A stretch of 64,000 bases of DNA, from assembly GCF_010389155.1 (NCBI RefSeq), contig NC_057761.1, positions 44,564,213-44,628,212 on the forward strand, given 5' to 3'. Below, piece after piece: positions 25,301 through 37,622 of this stretch. This DNA is from Erigeron canadensis. Its lineage: Eukaryota > Streptophyta > Magnoliopsida > Asterales > Asteraceae. Each line of letters begins with the position of its first letter. Position 1 is the first letter of the stretch. The translations under genes and the position numbers were made by a program. The notes beneath the pieces were generated by a model, which had not been told where the DNA came from, ran no database searches, and worked only from the letters and a program-made list of their open reading frames with translations.

Positions 25301-28300
25301 AATTTAAAACCCTCTGGTAAAATAAGAACAGCCCCCACTCCTTTGACCCATCTTTCTTTTGGCTTTTTTTTTTTCTTTTTTTCTGCTCATTTTTAGATAT
25401 ATCACGAATGAAACCGACTCATTCTTGTTGCCACCTGTAGCCCAGTCTTAACATATTAATACTAGTTTCCTATATTTATATACATTCACAAGTCATGACC
25501 AAACTTCCATAACATATTAGTATTAATACTTAATAAGGCATTTAATGCTCAAATAGTTGATTTATTAAATGTCTGTTCAAATAATACTTTTAGAGTGTAA
25601 CTATTTCAAAGCTTTGTGCGAAGAATCATTCAGTGATCCCAAGCAATTTGGTACATCCGATCCGGAAGGGCCGGAACGGAAATCATGTATGGTTCTGTGA
25701 TCCCTGTGACTATAGGGCAAAGTAAATAGAGAATCAAGGAAAATGGTATAAAAGCTTGGAATCTCTATTTCTTCGATAATCAGTTGATCCCTGATTTTTA
25801 TTTGTTCAGGAAGCAAACAATGGAGAACGTAAGCGAAAGAAGCTGAACAATGATGCAAAAGATGGTATGAATTGTAATGTTAGTTGCTTTTAGATCGTGT
25901 TGGTTATAGATGATTTGCATCATATTAGTTCTTTATCTTCTTGCATGGTTAAAGTGATGTTTTTGACAAATTTCTGATGATTAATCTATACATAACAGAA
26001 GATGATGAGCCTATCAAATATCCGATCGACGATTTGTTGGTGCGACCTGCTGCAGATGATCCTGTTTTTACTGCTCGCCCAATACCAAGCAGAAATTTTA
26101 ACGTTCCCATGGATTGTGTTGGTGATCTTTTGATGGTTTGGGATTTTTGTTCTTCTTATAGCAAACTATTGAACTTGTCTCCATTCTCACTAGATGACTT
26201 TGAAAATGCACTGTGTTATAAAGAAAGCAATATAGTTCTTTTAGTGGAATCCTATTCTGCTCTTCTTCGCATACTTATGAAGGATGATGGGGACTATTAT
26301 ATAGCTTTGCAGAAGAAAAAACGGAAGCCAAAGGTTCACTATATGTTTTTCTTTTAATCCTATTGCCTTAGCTCTGTTGACATAAAGTGTGGGTCTGGTA
26401 AACGGGTCATTATAATACAGGTCGAGCTGACCTACCTAAACTCTTTCCTCTCCATTTATTGAAAGTTATTAGTACTTGATGTATTATGATTTCAAGTTCT
26501 ATACTTTTATAATAATGCCAAACTGATTTTTACGAGATAAATTATTTTAGGAGGTTTTAAGCATTTCAATGCATATTGGGCAACTTTACCCGTTATTTTA
26601 TTAATAATTGAAATTTCTATCCATTTTATGTTTCTTATGAAACTTATTATAGTTTCGTTTAACTCTTGTTTAGTGAATAACCCTTTCTTTATCTTTCATA
26701 TTACAGATTACATTGATCACCTGGACAGATTACTTGTGTGATTTCTTGGAATTGATCGGAAATGCAGAATTAGCTGCTCACATAAGTACTATTAAGCGGG
26801 GACATTATGGTCTACTGGATATGCATAGTAAGCTAGCTATCTTTTGCGAATTGGTTGCTCATGTTCTTTCAAGTGACATCATGAGAGAAAAGCTGGACGA
26901 GTATATTGAAGAGCGGAAAGCACTTGCATCAGAAAAACGAGGCAAGGCACTGGAAGAAGGGAAAAAGAGGAGAGAGAAAAAAGAAATGATGAATAGTCAG
27001 AATGGAGATGTTGCAAAGAAACAGAAGGAGAAAACTTCATCTAAGGAGCAAAATCAAAAACATGCATCAGAAAACAGGTTCCAAGTGTTGTTTCGCTTAT
27101 TTCATTTCTTTTTCTGGAAATGCAAGTGTTGTTTTTTATATCTATCTGATGATCAAGTTTGTAGTTGGAAGGTAATTTTTGAATGGTTTTGTTAATGGTG
27201 TACAGTGTGAAGGAGGTCAAGAAATCTGAGAAGGATGCGAAAAGGGTAAATCTAGATACAGAACTTACAATCGCTAGTATCAAAGCATCAGTTGGAAAGG
27301 GGTCTAAGAAATCGACCGATGTTGAGAAGAAAGAAGCAGATGATGAAACAAATATAGCACAAAGAGTAAGGCTTCCGTGTGTCTGTGTGGGTGCTGAAAA
27401 TGTTTCTTACTATTTCCTAGAGAATCCTATTAGTACCTGCCCCAATATATATAGCATCACCTCTATGTCAAACTGCTATTAACACTATTATTTTATGAAA
27501 CATGTACCTTTAAGTTATATCATTTCATAATATAAAATTTTATAAAGTGATGGTTTTATGTAGAAATGGCTATTTCAACATCGATTTTGGTTATAGCTCA
27601 TTTGCAACGTTCAATTCTTCAAAATTTAAAAGCATAGCTGTAAGTGATGAGTTTTAGTTGTGTCGAGCAAGTCAAATGTCCCCTGACGTGTATTAAAATG
27701 CTCACAACTTGTTTAAGAACTTACATTTATGTGTTTTAGGATAGGTTTTGAGATCATATGTTGCAACTTGTTTCGTTTGATCTTTTTTATAGGTTTATAT
27801 GTGAGAATATTATCAATTATCTAATCTGTTTGTGTTTGCAGAAACAATATCTGGAAAGAGAAATGGAGAAGAGATTTGTACGCTCTAACCCATTAGGTAA
27901 AGACAGGGATTATAACAGGTACTGGTTTTTCCGCAAGGACTCGAGGATTTTTGTTGAAAGTTGTGACCACAAACAGTGGGGCTACTACAGCTCTAAAACG
28001 GAGGTATTAATTGTATTTTTACTTACATGTTCAAGTTGACTATGGTTTCTCATATTCTTGACTCTTCTTCTTTCTTCTATATAAAGCTCGACTCTTTAAT
28101 GAGCTCACTGAATGAGAAGGGCGAGCGGGAAAAGGCACTCAAACAGCAACTAGAGAAACGTTATAATAAAATCTCGTAAGATTCCTCAACTTGCTTTATG
28201 CTTTGACTTGGCTTGTTTTAGTTGAGACATTCAATTAAGTCTCTTCGCATGAAAGTTGATTAAAAAAAAGATTATGAAGAATTGTGAAAAACAAAATAAA

Positions 28301-29169
28301 CATATGTATCAAGTTGTTTTCTTGCTTCAAAAAGCCTTGTACCATAAATATTTACATTGTATAATGGCTTACGAGGTATCACTATGAATGAAGTCATCCA
28401 GGAAGATGATTTGTTTGTAGAGTTGGGAATATCAACCCAATTTTGTAAAAATGAGTCAATGGATTGGATAAAAATTGATCTTAAAAGGAAACAGGATTCT
28501 ATAATTGAAGAGTCATCAAATGTATACTGTGTTTAAAACCTTGTGCATCATTCAGAAAGTGGTTATTTATGAAAGTTTGATTTGTGATTAGGTTTAACTC
28601 AACCTGACCTGTCCCATTTTAATCGGTAGCAAAATTTTGATAGTTTTTATTTATTTATTTATTTGCATTTTGCTATAATTCTTTCGTCTGTGACTTGGAC
28701 CGATGAGCTAGAGTAACATTGTCACTGATATGGGTAGATGTGGAACGCTGATTGGGTTGGGTAAATCAATAAATATTTTACTATTTTTCCCTCAAATATA
28801 AAGGTTCTTTCTACTAGTTGGGTGTGCCAAATATGATGACAAATGTTATACTCCGTATTATTTTTGTTTCAGTGTTGGTTTAATTGATTTGATAATATGA
28901 TTTAAAACAAACACGTAAATGTTTGTTTTACCAATCAGAGAAGTGAACATTGTAGATGGAGACAATTAAATGCAAATGTAACTCTGTATGCAACTGATTA
29001 GTTGTAAACTCTTACCAGAGGTGAAATGCAGAAAATATCAAAAGAGGCTCACAGGATCCAAATGGAGGAAGAAGCTGCAGTACGTAGGTCAAGTCGTGTA
29101 CGTGCCCCACCAAGGGAGAATCCTGCTCGTGCTTTTCTCAAGTATGTCAATAAGCTCAAAGAAGACTAG
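22283..29169 (+). CDS. WAC and DDT domain protein, ISWI-complex subunit type
   Basis: Nuclear chromatin protein expected to bind ISWI ATPases (CHR11/CHR17 in Arabidopsis); nearest named type is DDW1. Exons: 22283-22395, 23087-23259, 24507-24901, 25810-25864, 25999-26333, 26707-27077, 27206-27365, 27842-28003, 28087-28175, 29019-29169; phases agree; 667 residues. WAC domain at about 1-130: MPLYKRKPFSLLERPDDL, FTKEIFRDYCEYLKRINLYR, IWTCKSTGKLNLTYEEAL. A basic linker, KKRKDK...KRKKLN, comes next. DDT domain at about 278-342: VGDLLMVWDFCSSYSKLLNL to LVESYSALLRIL. WHIM-like parts follow (ITWTDYLCDFLEL; NPLGKDRDYNRYWFF), with a Lys/Glu-rich coiled region (about 420-530) before the latter. Tail: RRSSRVRAPPREN. 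An overlapping upstream ATG lies 5 nt before the start. Confidence 0.9.
24130..24335. mobile_element. hAT-like MITE in WAC/DDT intron
   Basis: About 200 bp with self-complementary AGCTTAAAAGCCAAAAGCC-type blocks, ending CTAGGCCAAACACCCT, a frequent hAT MITE terminus. The left end is eroded, so limits are approximate. Confidence 0.35.
25045..25440. mobile_element. Non-autonomous hAT-like element in WAC/DDT intron
   Basis: The left end, TAGAGGTGGCAAGG, is mirrored by the right end, TTGTTGCCACCTGTA. The inside is GGGTC/GGTTTACCCG-rich as in many plant hAT derivatives, with no coding sequence. I do not find an 8-bp target duplication, so it is old or misjudged by a few bases. Confidence 0.5.
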
Positions 29170-30446
29170 ATATCCTAACTAATAAACGAATTTTGTTTTC
29201 CTTTTTTTTTGTGGGATAGCTGGATAGTGATACTTCATAACTCTCAAAAAAATTTTCTTTCTGGGAGGAATTAAGTCCTGTAAGTCCAATGATGGACATA
29301 CATGTATTAGTCCTCCATGGAAGTTTTTGCCCTATCTCTAGCCTTAGGCCTTTATGAAGTGCAGATTGGCTTCAAAGTTTTACAGCATTTATGAATTATA
29401 TATGATTGTCACTGCTAAATACGAAAAATTGCACTTGAATGCCAAATTGTACTCAAAAGCGAAATTTTCCCTACGTCCCTTGATAATGATGTCGACAGTT
29501 TATCATACATAATGTTCGAGTTTGTTGAGTAACTTGTAAGCATGTAATACAAAACGTTGGATTTTTGAGAACAATGCTACATTTCAAAAGTTATTTCATC
29601 TTTTGGATATAAAACATATCTGCTTACAAAATGGTGTCTCAAAAAAACATGAAGTGTCAATGCAATTGATACTAACATTGTGCATGTAACTTAATATTCT
29701 ATCTTTTTTTTACTGACAACAAACGGAATCGTCCAGGTAGTCCGTACAGGGTGACCCATTAACAAAATACCACCGCTTAGCTTAGCAAATCAAGACCCTC
29801 TCGCTTATGCATTCCAAGTAGCTCCATATTCGTGGAAAATCCAACAATATGTTCCTCAGTTTACACGACAACAAATTATTATACGTAGTGATAACATAGG
29901 TTAAATCTCAAAAATGTATCGATAGACCACGAATATACCACTAATTTGAATCATATTAGAAATCATTAATTAAGATATAATATACTCAAAATTTAATTAT
30001 TAATGACAAAAAGAAAAAGAACCGGCCTTACGTGTGTTCTTGGAATTAGTAGAATGTAAATAAGATATATGGAAACTACAGTGGTAGATTATACTCAATA
30101 TTAGAATAATTAATTAATAACTAGAAGTATACCCGCGCGATGCGGCGGTGGTAGTGGAGACAGGTGGCGGTGTTGGTGTTGGCAACCGGCCATGGCGTTA
30201 GGTGGTGGTGATGACGAAGAATGTAAAAGTAATTGATGAAAAATGGTTAATGTTAAAAAAATTATGCTGTAAATGATTGAATTAAAGATATTATAAAGGT
30301 ATTAAGTGTAGATGTTGGTAGTAAACAAAGAGGATGGACATAATTTTAGTCTCATTAAATCATTTTTCAAAGTTGGAATAGGTTTGCTATATAGAAAAAT
30401 ATTTGCACGTTGTAACTCTGGATTATAAGCCAATTGAATTTCTATA
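29170..30446. other. Intergenic; Helitron-like 3' end at 30,121 (minus strand)
   Basis: WAC/DDT 3' flank, then AT-rich DNA without genes. At 30,121-30,170 the plus strand reads CTAGAAGTATACCCGCGCGA then GCGGCGGTGG. On the minus strand this is a GC-rich foldable stretch followed by GTATACTTCTAG and T, which matches a Helitron 3' end. The GGTGG-rich body with AATGTAAAAGTAATTGATG is shared with 3,115 and 49,857. Confidence 0.45.
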
Positions 30447-30448
30447 GC

Positions 30449-30683
30449 CATTGGGGTGTTAGCCCAGTGGTCAGGAGTTTTTCCACAAAGTGATTTCCTC
30501 CTGGGAGGTCTTAGGTTCGAATCCTGCCACATGCAAATGTGGCGAGGGGCTTTAGCAATGTTATACCCATCTAACACATGGGGAGCAAACCCTTTAGGGC
30601 ATTGCCAGGAGACGAACCGGCGTGGGCGCATCCGCATGGATGGTGTTAGCCATTTATCCATTGCTGCCTTTAAAAAAAAAAAA
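30449..30683 (+). mobile_element. tRNA-derived SINE of a second family
   Basis: Box A TTAGCCCAGTGG (30459-30470) and a perfect tRNA-type box B GGTTCGAATCC (30514-30524) lead a ~150-bp unrelated body that ends in a 12-A tail (about 30672-30683). Flanks ATTTCTATAGCC and ATTCTATCATTC may be a decayed target duplication. The better-preserved tRNA boxes and different body separate it from the family at 914 and 14,051. A 119-codon antisense ORF over it is a chance product. Confidence 0.85.
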
Positions 30684-33000
30684 TTCTATCATTCATCTCA
30701 AAAATAAGCTATTCAAAGAATTGTGCACGATTAGTTTAACGATCTTTACAGTTTACACAAGTCCATTAAAACTCCGTAGTAGATTAGTTACATAAACCTA
30801 TAAAGTCACGTCTAAACCACCATGAAAACATTTTCAAAAACGGATTGAGATTTAAATATTATATTTTAATCTTGACCATTGGATTTAATTCAATGACCAA
30901 AGTTGATCCAACTTTATCAACTTTAGGAAATCCTAATCCTTCAAAAACATATATAATCTAATATATATAGTATATAACTACCAAGTGAATTACTACAGCA
31001 CTTGTATTAAATCTAATAAGGGTAAGCAGTTTTACAATCCGAAAATTTCATGAATGATGCAAGCTGTGAAGTTATTTGATCCGAATCACAATAAACAACT
31101 CAAATCAAGGAACAAAAAAACTTATATAAGATAGTTATTACAAAACTCTAACAAAAAAACCCTGGGGGATGTGGCACCTGCATTGGCCACAGGAACAGCA
31201 GAAGTGGACAATGTACAGCAACGTTGGTAGTCGGGGATGGAGCACCTGCAAGGCAACATGGATATCAGTTGCAGGAGATGGAGGACCTGTGTCGGCAATT
31301 ATGTGAGGAAAAAAAAATAGAAAGTCAAATATGAAAAACATGTAGCTAAAAGAATCAAAAGTCATTTTATATCACAGATACAAATACCGACTTGAAAAAG
31401 AGGAATTGGATAAAGCTTTTAATGTTGGCGGGTGATATTACATGTCTTATCAAACTACAATAAATTGAAGGAAGCTACCATACAACAAACTGAAGGACGC
31501 AAGCAATACCGGATACACTTGAGCACTTAAATGCCAACAGAGTATTAAACAATGACACCAAAGTAAAAGAGTTCTAATGACCAATAAGCACCCTTAAACA
31601 CTAAAACACCAACCATACATAGAGCTAGAAAGCTGCCATTAAAACAAATTATACTCGTTTATGGTAAAAATAGAAGGGTTTTTTATATTACATTATTGAA
31701 TAAAATTTGCATGTCCAAGATAAATTAATGAATAATTGAAATCCCGATGATGTTTCAATGATTTATTAGTTTGTGCATTGCGAGCAATTTGAGAACCAGA
31801 ATACACAATTATCATGAATAAGGAGTTTGACTAACAACTAAAAATATAAAAAAACGACATTTGATATACATAAACATGGTCAAAATACAATATGATATTA
31901 TGATGGATTCAATTGATTAATTTTTCGGAACCAATTGGTTTAATACCCATAAGCAATGATGAATATAATTAGCAAACCAATATGGCAAAATTTCAAAAGA
32001 ATGCACTGAAAAGTATAACCTGTTTTTAATTGCGTATATTTCCTCTCCCATTGCTAGGAACCAGATATATGTACCTATAAAAAAACTAAAAATCATAACT
32101 AATCATACATATATATGTAAAAAAGGAAGAAATAAAATAAAATTAGGCACAACACCATACGAACCTTAAAAACCAGATCGCCGCCAGCATGTGGTTGTGA
32201 CGATGTATCAGGTGCTAAATGAACCCTAGAGACCCACCAGATCGCGGCCCCGATGTGGTGGTGCTGATGTATTATGAGCCTTATAAACTCACCAGATCAC
32301 CGCCGCCGTGGCATTTTTTAGTATGGTATCCATGTGGTGGTGATGATGCATCGGCGGCTAAACCAACCGCCGTAAAAAACCAACCAGATCCGGTGATGGT
32401 GGTGGTGATTATGAAGAATCCGGCGATGATTTCCGGCGGGTATGATGGTGGTGATGATGAATCAAGCGGCGATTGGAAATAGAAGAAACACATTAAATCC
32501 GACGAGGTGGTAAATGGAGGCAGCAGATCAAAAAATAAGTAGATTAATGGATGGATTGATGGCGATTTGGTGTGGAATTGGATTAAACAAAACATGAAGG
32601 ACGGTATGCATTGAGTGTGTGTTCAAATACCTAATATGTATATATATTTCTTAATAGACAAAAAAATTTTTTTTGGTAAGCAAAAACTACGATTGAATTG
32701 ATTAGTGTGTGTACAGCGACGGAGGTTGAGAGGGAAGAGAGAGATAGGCACAACTGAAAGTGTGTGTGCTACCTTCCCTTCCTTCTCTGTCAGGGCGGGA
32801 AAAAGACCGGCTCTCTAGTTCTGTTCTTTTTTTTTCAGTCGAAGCCTTTGGGGTCAATTACGGTAAATGCCAAGGGTAAAGTTGGTATTTTAAAGATAGG
32901 ATTGTCTAATTTAAAAAGGTTCTTTTTCTGTTATTAGGTAGTATAGGTAAAAAAGGGCCCTACGTGTATTTTTGGAAGTACTCGTATATTTCTGTAGGAG
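30684..33000. other. Intergenic; palindromic MITE relative and CCAGATC-repeat region
   Basis: At about 30842-30940 lies a diverged relative of the palindromic MITE at 13,560. From 32170 to 32480, CCAGATC followed by CGCC or CCGG and GTGGTGGTGATGATG recurs about four times with variation, giving chance ORFs on both strands. At 32690-32830 the minus strand is CT-rich, like a leader. No coding exon is recognisable; a non-coding transcript or captured fragments are possible. Confidence 0.35.
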
Positions 33001-33003
33001 TAA

Positions 33004-35280
33004 GGCCTCTCCCCTGGGGCGATACTAAATGGGGGGCAAGGGGGTCCAATGCCCCCCTCTAAATTTAAATTTTGTCATGTATTTTAAAATTCTTCATAAA
33101 TTTTTAAAATTTTTTTATAGGTTTTTAACATTTTGTTCCCTTTTAGATTTATTTTTCATAAGTTTTCTAAGTTTGCCCTTTTTTGAATTTTTTCCTGGTA
33201 CCGTCTCTGTCTCTCCCTATAGCTTCATCGACCGCTCGCCGATGAAGTCTTTGTGGTCGAAGCTATAAGGAGCTCCCTCGTCGACGGCCATTTGTTCCAA
33301 GCTTTTCGATCCATCGATGGGCGAAGACGAGAGGGAGGAGCGTGGGGTGGGGTCGGTTAACGGAAACAAAAACAAAAAAATTCAAATTTTTTTAAAACTA
33401 AACGGCTAGTTTATTTTATTTTATTATTATTTTTTTTAACTTTTCATCTATATATACTACCATTTCACATCTCATTCTTCATCACCTACTCCATTTTCTT
33501 CACAATTCATTCCATTTTCTTTACACTATCAATAAAATCTTTCACTCTATACATTTTCACTAAATATGTTGAGTTCCGACGAAGATTCAGTCTCATACAT
33601 TCGTAAGTATACAATAGATGCCGAAATCTTAAACACTTTCATGACGTTCGTTGACGAAGAAGAAGAAGAAGAAGAAGAAGAAGCAGAGAGCTCAAGAATG
33701 GCAATCAGACCAAAAATACCAAGAAGAACAATACCCAGAAACCATGTGGAAGCCGCCACACGTTTATATAATCATTACTTTGCCCCGCAACCCGTTTACC
33801 CTGCCGATTATTTTAGAAGGCGTTTTCGAATGCCCAAAGAAATGTTTCTTCGTATAGTGAACGATATACATCACTTTAACGCCATACAACCATTACCAAA
33901 ACACTTTGCATTCTTCCACGACGCTGCAACCGACGTTACGGGTCGCCCGTCGTTAAATATTTTTCAAAAATGTACTTCCGTTGTACTACAACTAGCTTAT
34001 GCTTCTACTGCCGACCAGTTAGATGAATACCTCGAAATGGGTTCCCAAACGTCTGCCGATTCTTTTAACTACTTCTGCAAATGTCTTGTTCAGTTATATC
34101 ACTCAGAGTTTTTGAGAAAACCGACGCAAGAAGATGTTAACCGCGTGACCGCTAAACACGAGGCGGTGCATGGTTTTCCAGGTATGCTTGGAAGCATTGA
34201 TTGTATGCACTGCGCATGGAGAAACTGCCCAACGGCATGGAAAGGCCAATACACTCGTGGTGACAAAGGACATCCAACGATTATGCTTGAAGTGGTTGCT
34301 TCATATGATTTGTGTATTTGGAATGCTTACTTTGGACCCGTCGGTTCGAACAACGAGATCAACGTCCTTAATGAATCTGACTTGTTCGACCAGCTTCTCC
34401 AAAATAAAGCTCATGCGGTAAATTTCACCGCTAATGGCCAACAGTTTACAAAGGGTTATTATATAAGCTGATGGTATCTATCCAGAATGGGCTACACTTG
34501 TCAAGTCTTTCAAGTGTCCCATGGACCCTAAGACCTCTAAGTTCAAACGCTTCCAAGAGTCTGCAAGAAAAGACGTGGAGCGTGCTTTTGGGGTACTTCA
34601 AGGCCGATGGAGAATCCTTCAACAGGGTGCGCGTCCATTAAGTATTAACAAAATTAAACGCATCATGTACTCTTGTGTGTTGTCGCACAACATGGCCGTT
34701 GAATATAACAGGCGTGCAATCAGTCCTTTGGATTTGGAGCTAATTCCCGATACCCCGCCAACGCGTTCTTGGGACGAACGTGTTGACATTCAGTTACGTA
34801 TGACAGAGTAGTTACGTGATAGGGTGACACACAACCGTCTAAAAGGCGCCCTAGTCGAGCACATTTGGAACTTGCCGGAAAACCAACGTGAACGTTGAGT
34901 GTAGTGTTTTTTTTTATTGTGTTTTTTAAAATAATGTTATGTGTGTTTGTTTTTAATTAATGTAATGTGTTTTTTTAAATAAATGTAATGTATTTTTTTT
35001 TAATAAATGTAATGTGTTTTTTTAATATTTAATTTTAAATAAATGTTGAATTATATATTTATTATATAAATATAAAATAAAAAAAATAAAAAGTGTGAAA
35101 GAGGTGTGGAATATAAAGGATTATATAAATATAAAATAAATAAAAAAAATGTGGAAGAGGTGTGGAAGAGGGGTTATAGGGAGTGATTGTGAAGAGGTGA
35201 ATGAAGAGAGAGAAAAGCTGATGTGGCACTGTGGAAGAGGTATGAAAGAGGTGTGGACGAGCTCCCTTTAGGGGGAGGCC
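33004..35280 (+). mobile_element. PIF/Harbinger element A, complete ends, TAA target duplication
   Basis: Inverted ends GGCCTCTCCCC (left) and GGGGGAGGCC (right) are flanked by TAA at 33001-33003 and 35281-35283, the 3-bp TWA duplication of PIF/Harbinger elements. It is 2,277 bp and carries one transposase gene, now broken. It has no ORF1 (myb/NAM-associated) gene, so it would rely on another element for that factor. Confidence 0.88.
33566..34898 (+). pseudogene. Harbinger transposase (plant transposon protein), frameshifted
   Basis: DDE nuclease of PIF/Harbinger. Intact from MLSSDEDSVSYIRK through an 8-9-residue Glu run, [30 protein letters not shown] (first Asp), GQYTRGDKGHPTIML and KGYYIS. 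One extra base near 34,464 then shifts the frame and gives TGA at 34469-34471. The rest continues in another frame: [31 protein letters not shown] (Glu of DDE) and SHNMAVEYNRR. A second stop, TAG at 34809-34811, precedes the tail LPENQRER. The second catalytic Asp is Glu (SNNEINVL instead of SNNDINVL). So it is dead by frame, by stop and possibly by active site. A TATA-like TATATATAC lies about 110 bp upstream. Confidence 0.9.
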
Positions 35281-35283
35281 TAA

Positions 35284-37389
35284 TAAGAAAGAGTATGGAA
35301 GCACATTGGTAGATCATCGAATAATCTATTAATTACTTTTGGGTTTAATTACGATGGAAATCATACGAGTAAATGCGGTTCCGGTGAATGAGTTTGCGTT
35401 CCACAAAAGAGTTATTGGAAAAGATATCATAACTGACGATAATAATAATATTATCTTCAAGGTGTTGCCATACAACAACAATACACAGATTCATTCTACT
35501 AGAAGACGCTAACTCGAATATCAAGGCTATGCTAAGGAAAGAGGTACGTACGTGATTTTAATTCGATCGGTTTTTTTTTCTTTTAACTCTATCATATGTA
35601 TCATGAATGAATTGGAGATACGTACGTGGTTAATTAACCTACCTAGACATTATTATATATGTTGTTATAGTTTTGGTCTTGTCATGGGCGATGGAGTGCT
35701 TATAGAGCGTGTGATCCGAAGCGGTTATAACGAACACCTAGCTAGACATTATTACCTTTTTCCAGGATGATGAGACCTCGTAATGGATATAACGAACACC
35801 TCTTATTTGGTGGACGTACTCTTGATGAATCGATCTTTTAGTTGTTGGACTTGTTTGTAGCATTTGGATTGTTCCATTCATGATTTTTCATTATTGTTTT
35901 ATCTAAGTTTATGATGATTTATTAAAGAAGATATAGCTATGGAATGGTTAACAAAATTAAATTTGTTATGCTCGTATTAAATATAATTCTATGTAGTTTA
36001 ATATTATGTTTGTGACACAATACACATCAGGTTGTATATATGATGTATACATACATATATGGAAAATTAAATATAAGGTTCACATTCTAATTTTTTAATA
36101 CTTTTTGTTTAATACATAAATGTTACTCAAAACTTATATGAATTAAAAAAATAAAAAAAAACTAATTTGTAAGTATTTCACACCTAAATTTAGGTATCAA
36201 ACAACCTTATATATACACACAAGTTTTGTAAGTCATGCTTAATTAAAAAGTTTTACAACAATCATACAATAAAGTTACTAGATTTTAGACCCGTGTCCAA
36301 CACTAGACACGGGATATACGATAATATCAATATTAGATCTTCATACATTTAAGTCATAAAAGCTTATAATTTTAAAAATATACGGTTCCAAGTGTTATAC
36401 TTTGCAAGTTGTAGTACAATAATCAAATGTTCGTCACTGACATTATTAACCGAGTCATATTGATGAAATTGTTTGTCGTAGTCATTCCACAAAGCACATG
36501 CTACAATAATTCCTTTATTGTAGAAATTTTTGAAACCACTTGTACTTATGATATGATACTATTATTATAAAATAATTAAGAATTAAAAATATAAACATGC
36601 TTGTAAACATGTACTTGACATTTAAGTATATGTCTTTGAACTTTGATCATGATATGGACCCATAACACAAATAGGTTTATTTTCAATCATTTGTCTTATG
36701 ATAAATAGCTTGTGTTTAGGATAAGGATTTTGTACATCGTCATCTATTATTGTATTTGGGATAGTTATCTGGAGTTTATATTGTGTTTATATTAAATATA
36801 AATATTAATAATTTATAAACATCTAATTTAATATATTATTAAGTTAGACGACATTATCAATATTTTATTTGGATAATAATTATTAAGATCTTTAATTTAT
36901 AATTAAACAAAATGATGACATAAGCGAGAGTCAATTTAATGAAATTGAGTGATTTGATTGGTTAATAAGTAATGAAGTTTTGAAATAATTTTTTGTAGAC
37001 AATATTTCATATATTCAAATTTTTTTAATTAATTAAATGATTGTAAATTTGTATAAAAAATATTTTAAATTGATGGCTAAAAATAAATATAAATTAAGTA
37101 TTCAGGGTTAAAAAATGTAAATTATTGATGGAAAAAAAAATGTAAATTGCCAAAAGTTACTAGACACAAAAAACAAAAATAAAAAAGTGGGTCCTTGTAC
37201 TTGATTTTGTGAGCAAAAAAAGCCAAAGAGAAGTCACAATCGGCCAAATATAGCCGATACGACTTGCCAAAAAGAGCCAATTGCATTTTCAATACACATG
37301 CTGCATTTTCAATACACATGCTAAAATATAGCCGATACTTTTTGCCAATTGTACCTTTGCCCCGAATAAACTATAATTATACAACTATT
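35284..37389. other. Intergenic AT-rich DNA; Helitron-like hairpin end
   Basis: A small ORF of 52 codons at 35354-35512 has no known match. On the minus strand, 36,313 to 36,278 shows an 8-bp perfect hairpin (CCCGTGTC/GACACGGG, 8-nt loop), then 8 bases and CTAG followed by T: a textbook Helitron 3' end. The element body would run to higher coordinates. 37282-37321 is a 20-bp unit, TGCATTTTCAATACACATGC, repeated twice. Confidence 0.45.
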
Positions 37390-37622
37390 TAGAAGGTTGT
37401 AGTTGGACTTTTCGCTCTCTCAAGTCATTAAAATCATCTAAAATTGAATCTAAGCTAAAAATCTCGGCTATTTCTTTTTTAATGTAAAGAAGAAGATTAT
37501 CAGGGGGAAAAAATTAATCCCCATATTATTACGAAGTATATTCTTCACAATTTTTATAGCTGAAAATGCACGTTCAACACTTGCTGTAGACACCGGTAGA
37601 GTCAAAACAAGTCGAATTAACC
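37390..37622 (-). pseudogene. hAT transposase C-terminal (dimerisation) fragment
   Basis: Minus-strand translation gives LIRLVLTLPVSTASVERAFS, then AIKIVKNILRNNMG: the conserved hAT dimerisation motif (ASVER.FS..K..K..LR). A frameshift follows, with an IKKEIAEIFSLD-like tail. Nothing of the catalytic domain is nearby. A second, different hAT fragment lies at 51,719. Confidence 0.75.

Noticed and set aside
30302..30661. 119-codon minus-strand ORF
   Set aside because: Lies over the SINE; the apparent protein comes from tRNA-like and SINE body sequence and is the kind often mis-annotated in plants.
32219..32595. Overlapping ORFs on both strands rich in GGD/SSPP
   Set aside because: Produced by the CCAGATC/GTGGTGATG repeat region, no homology recognised, no splice context.
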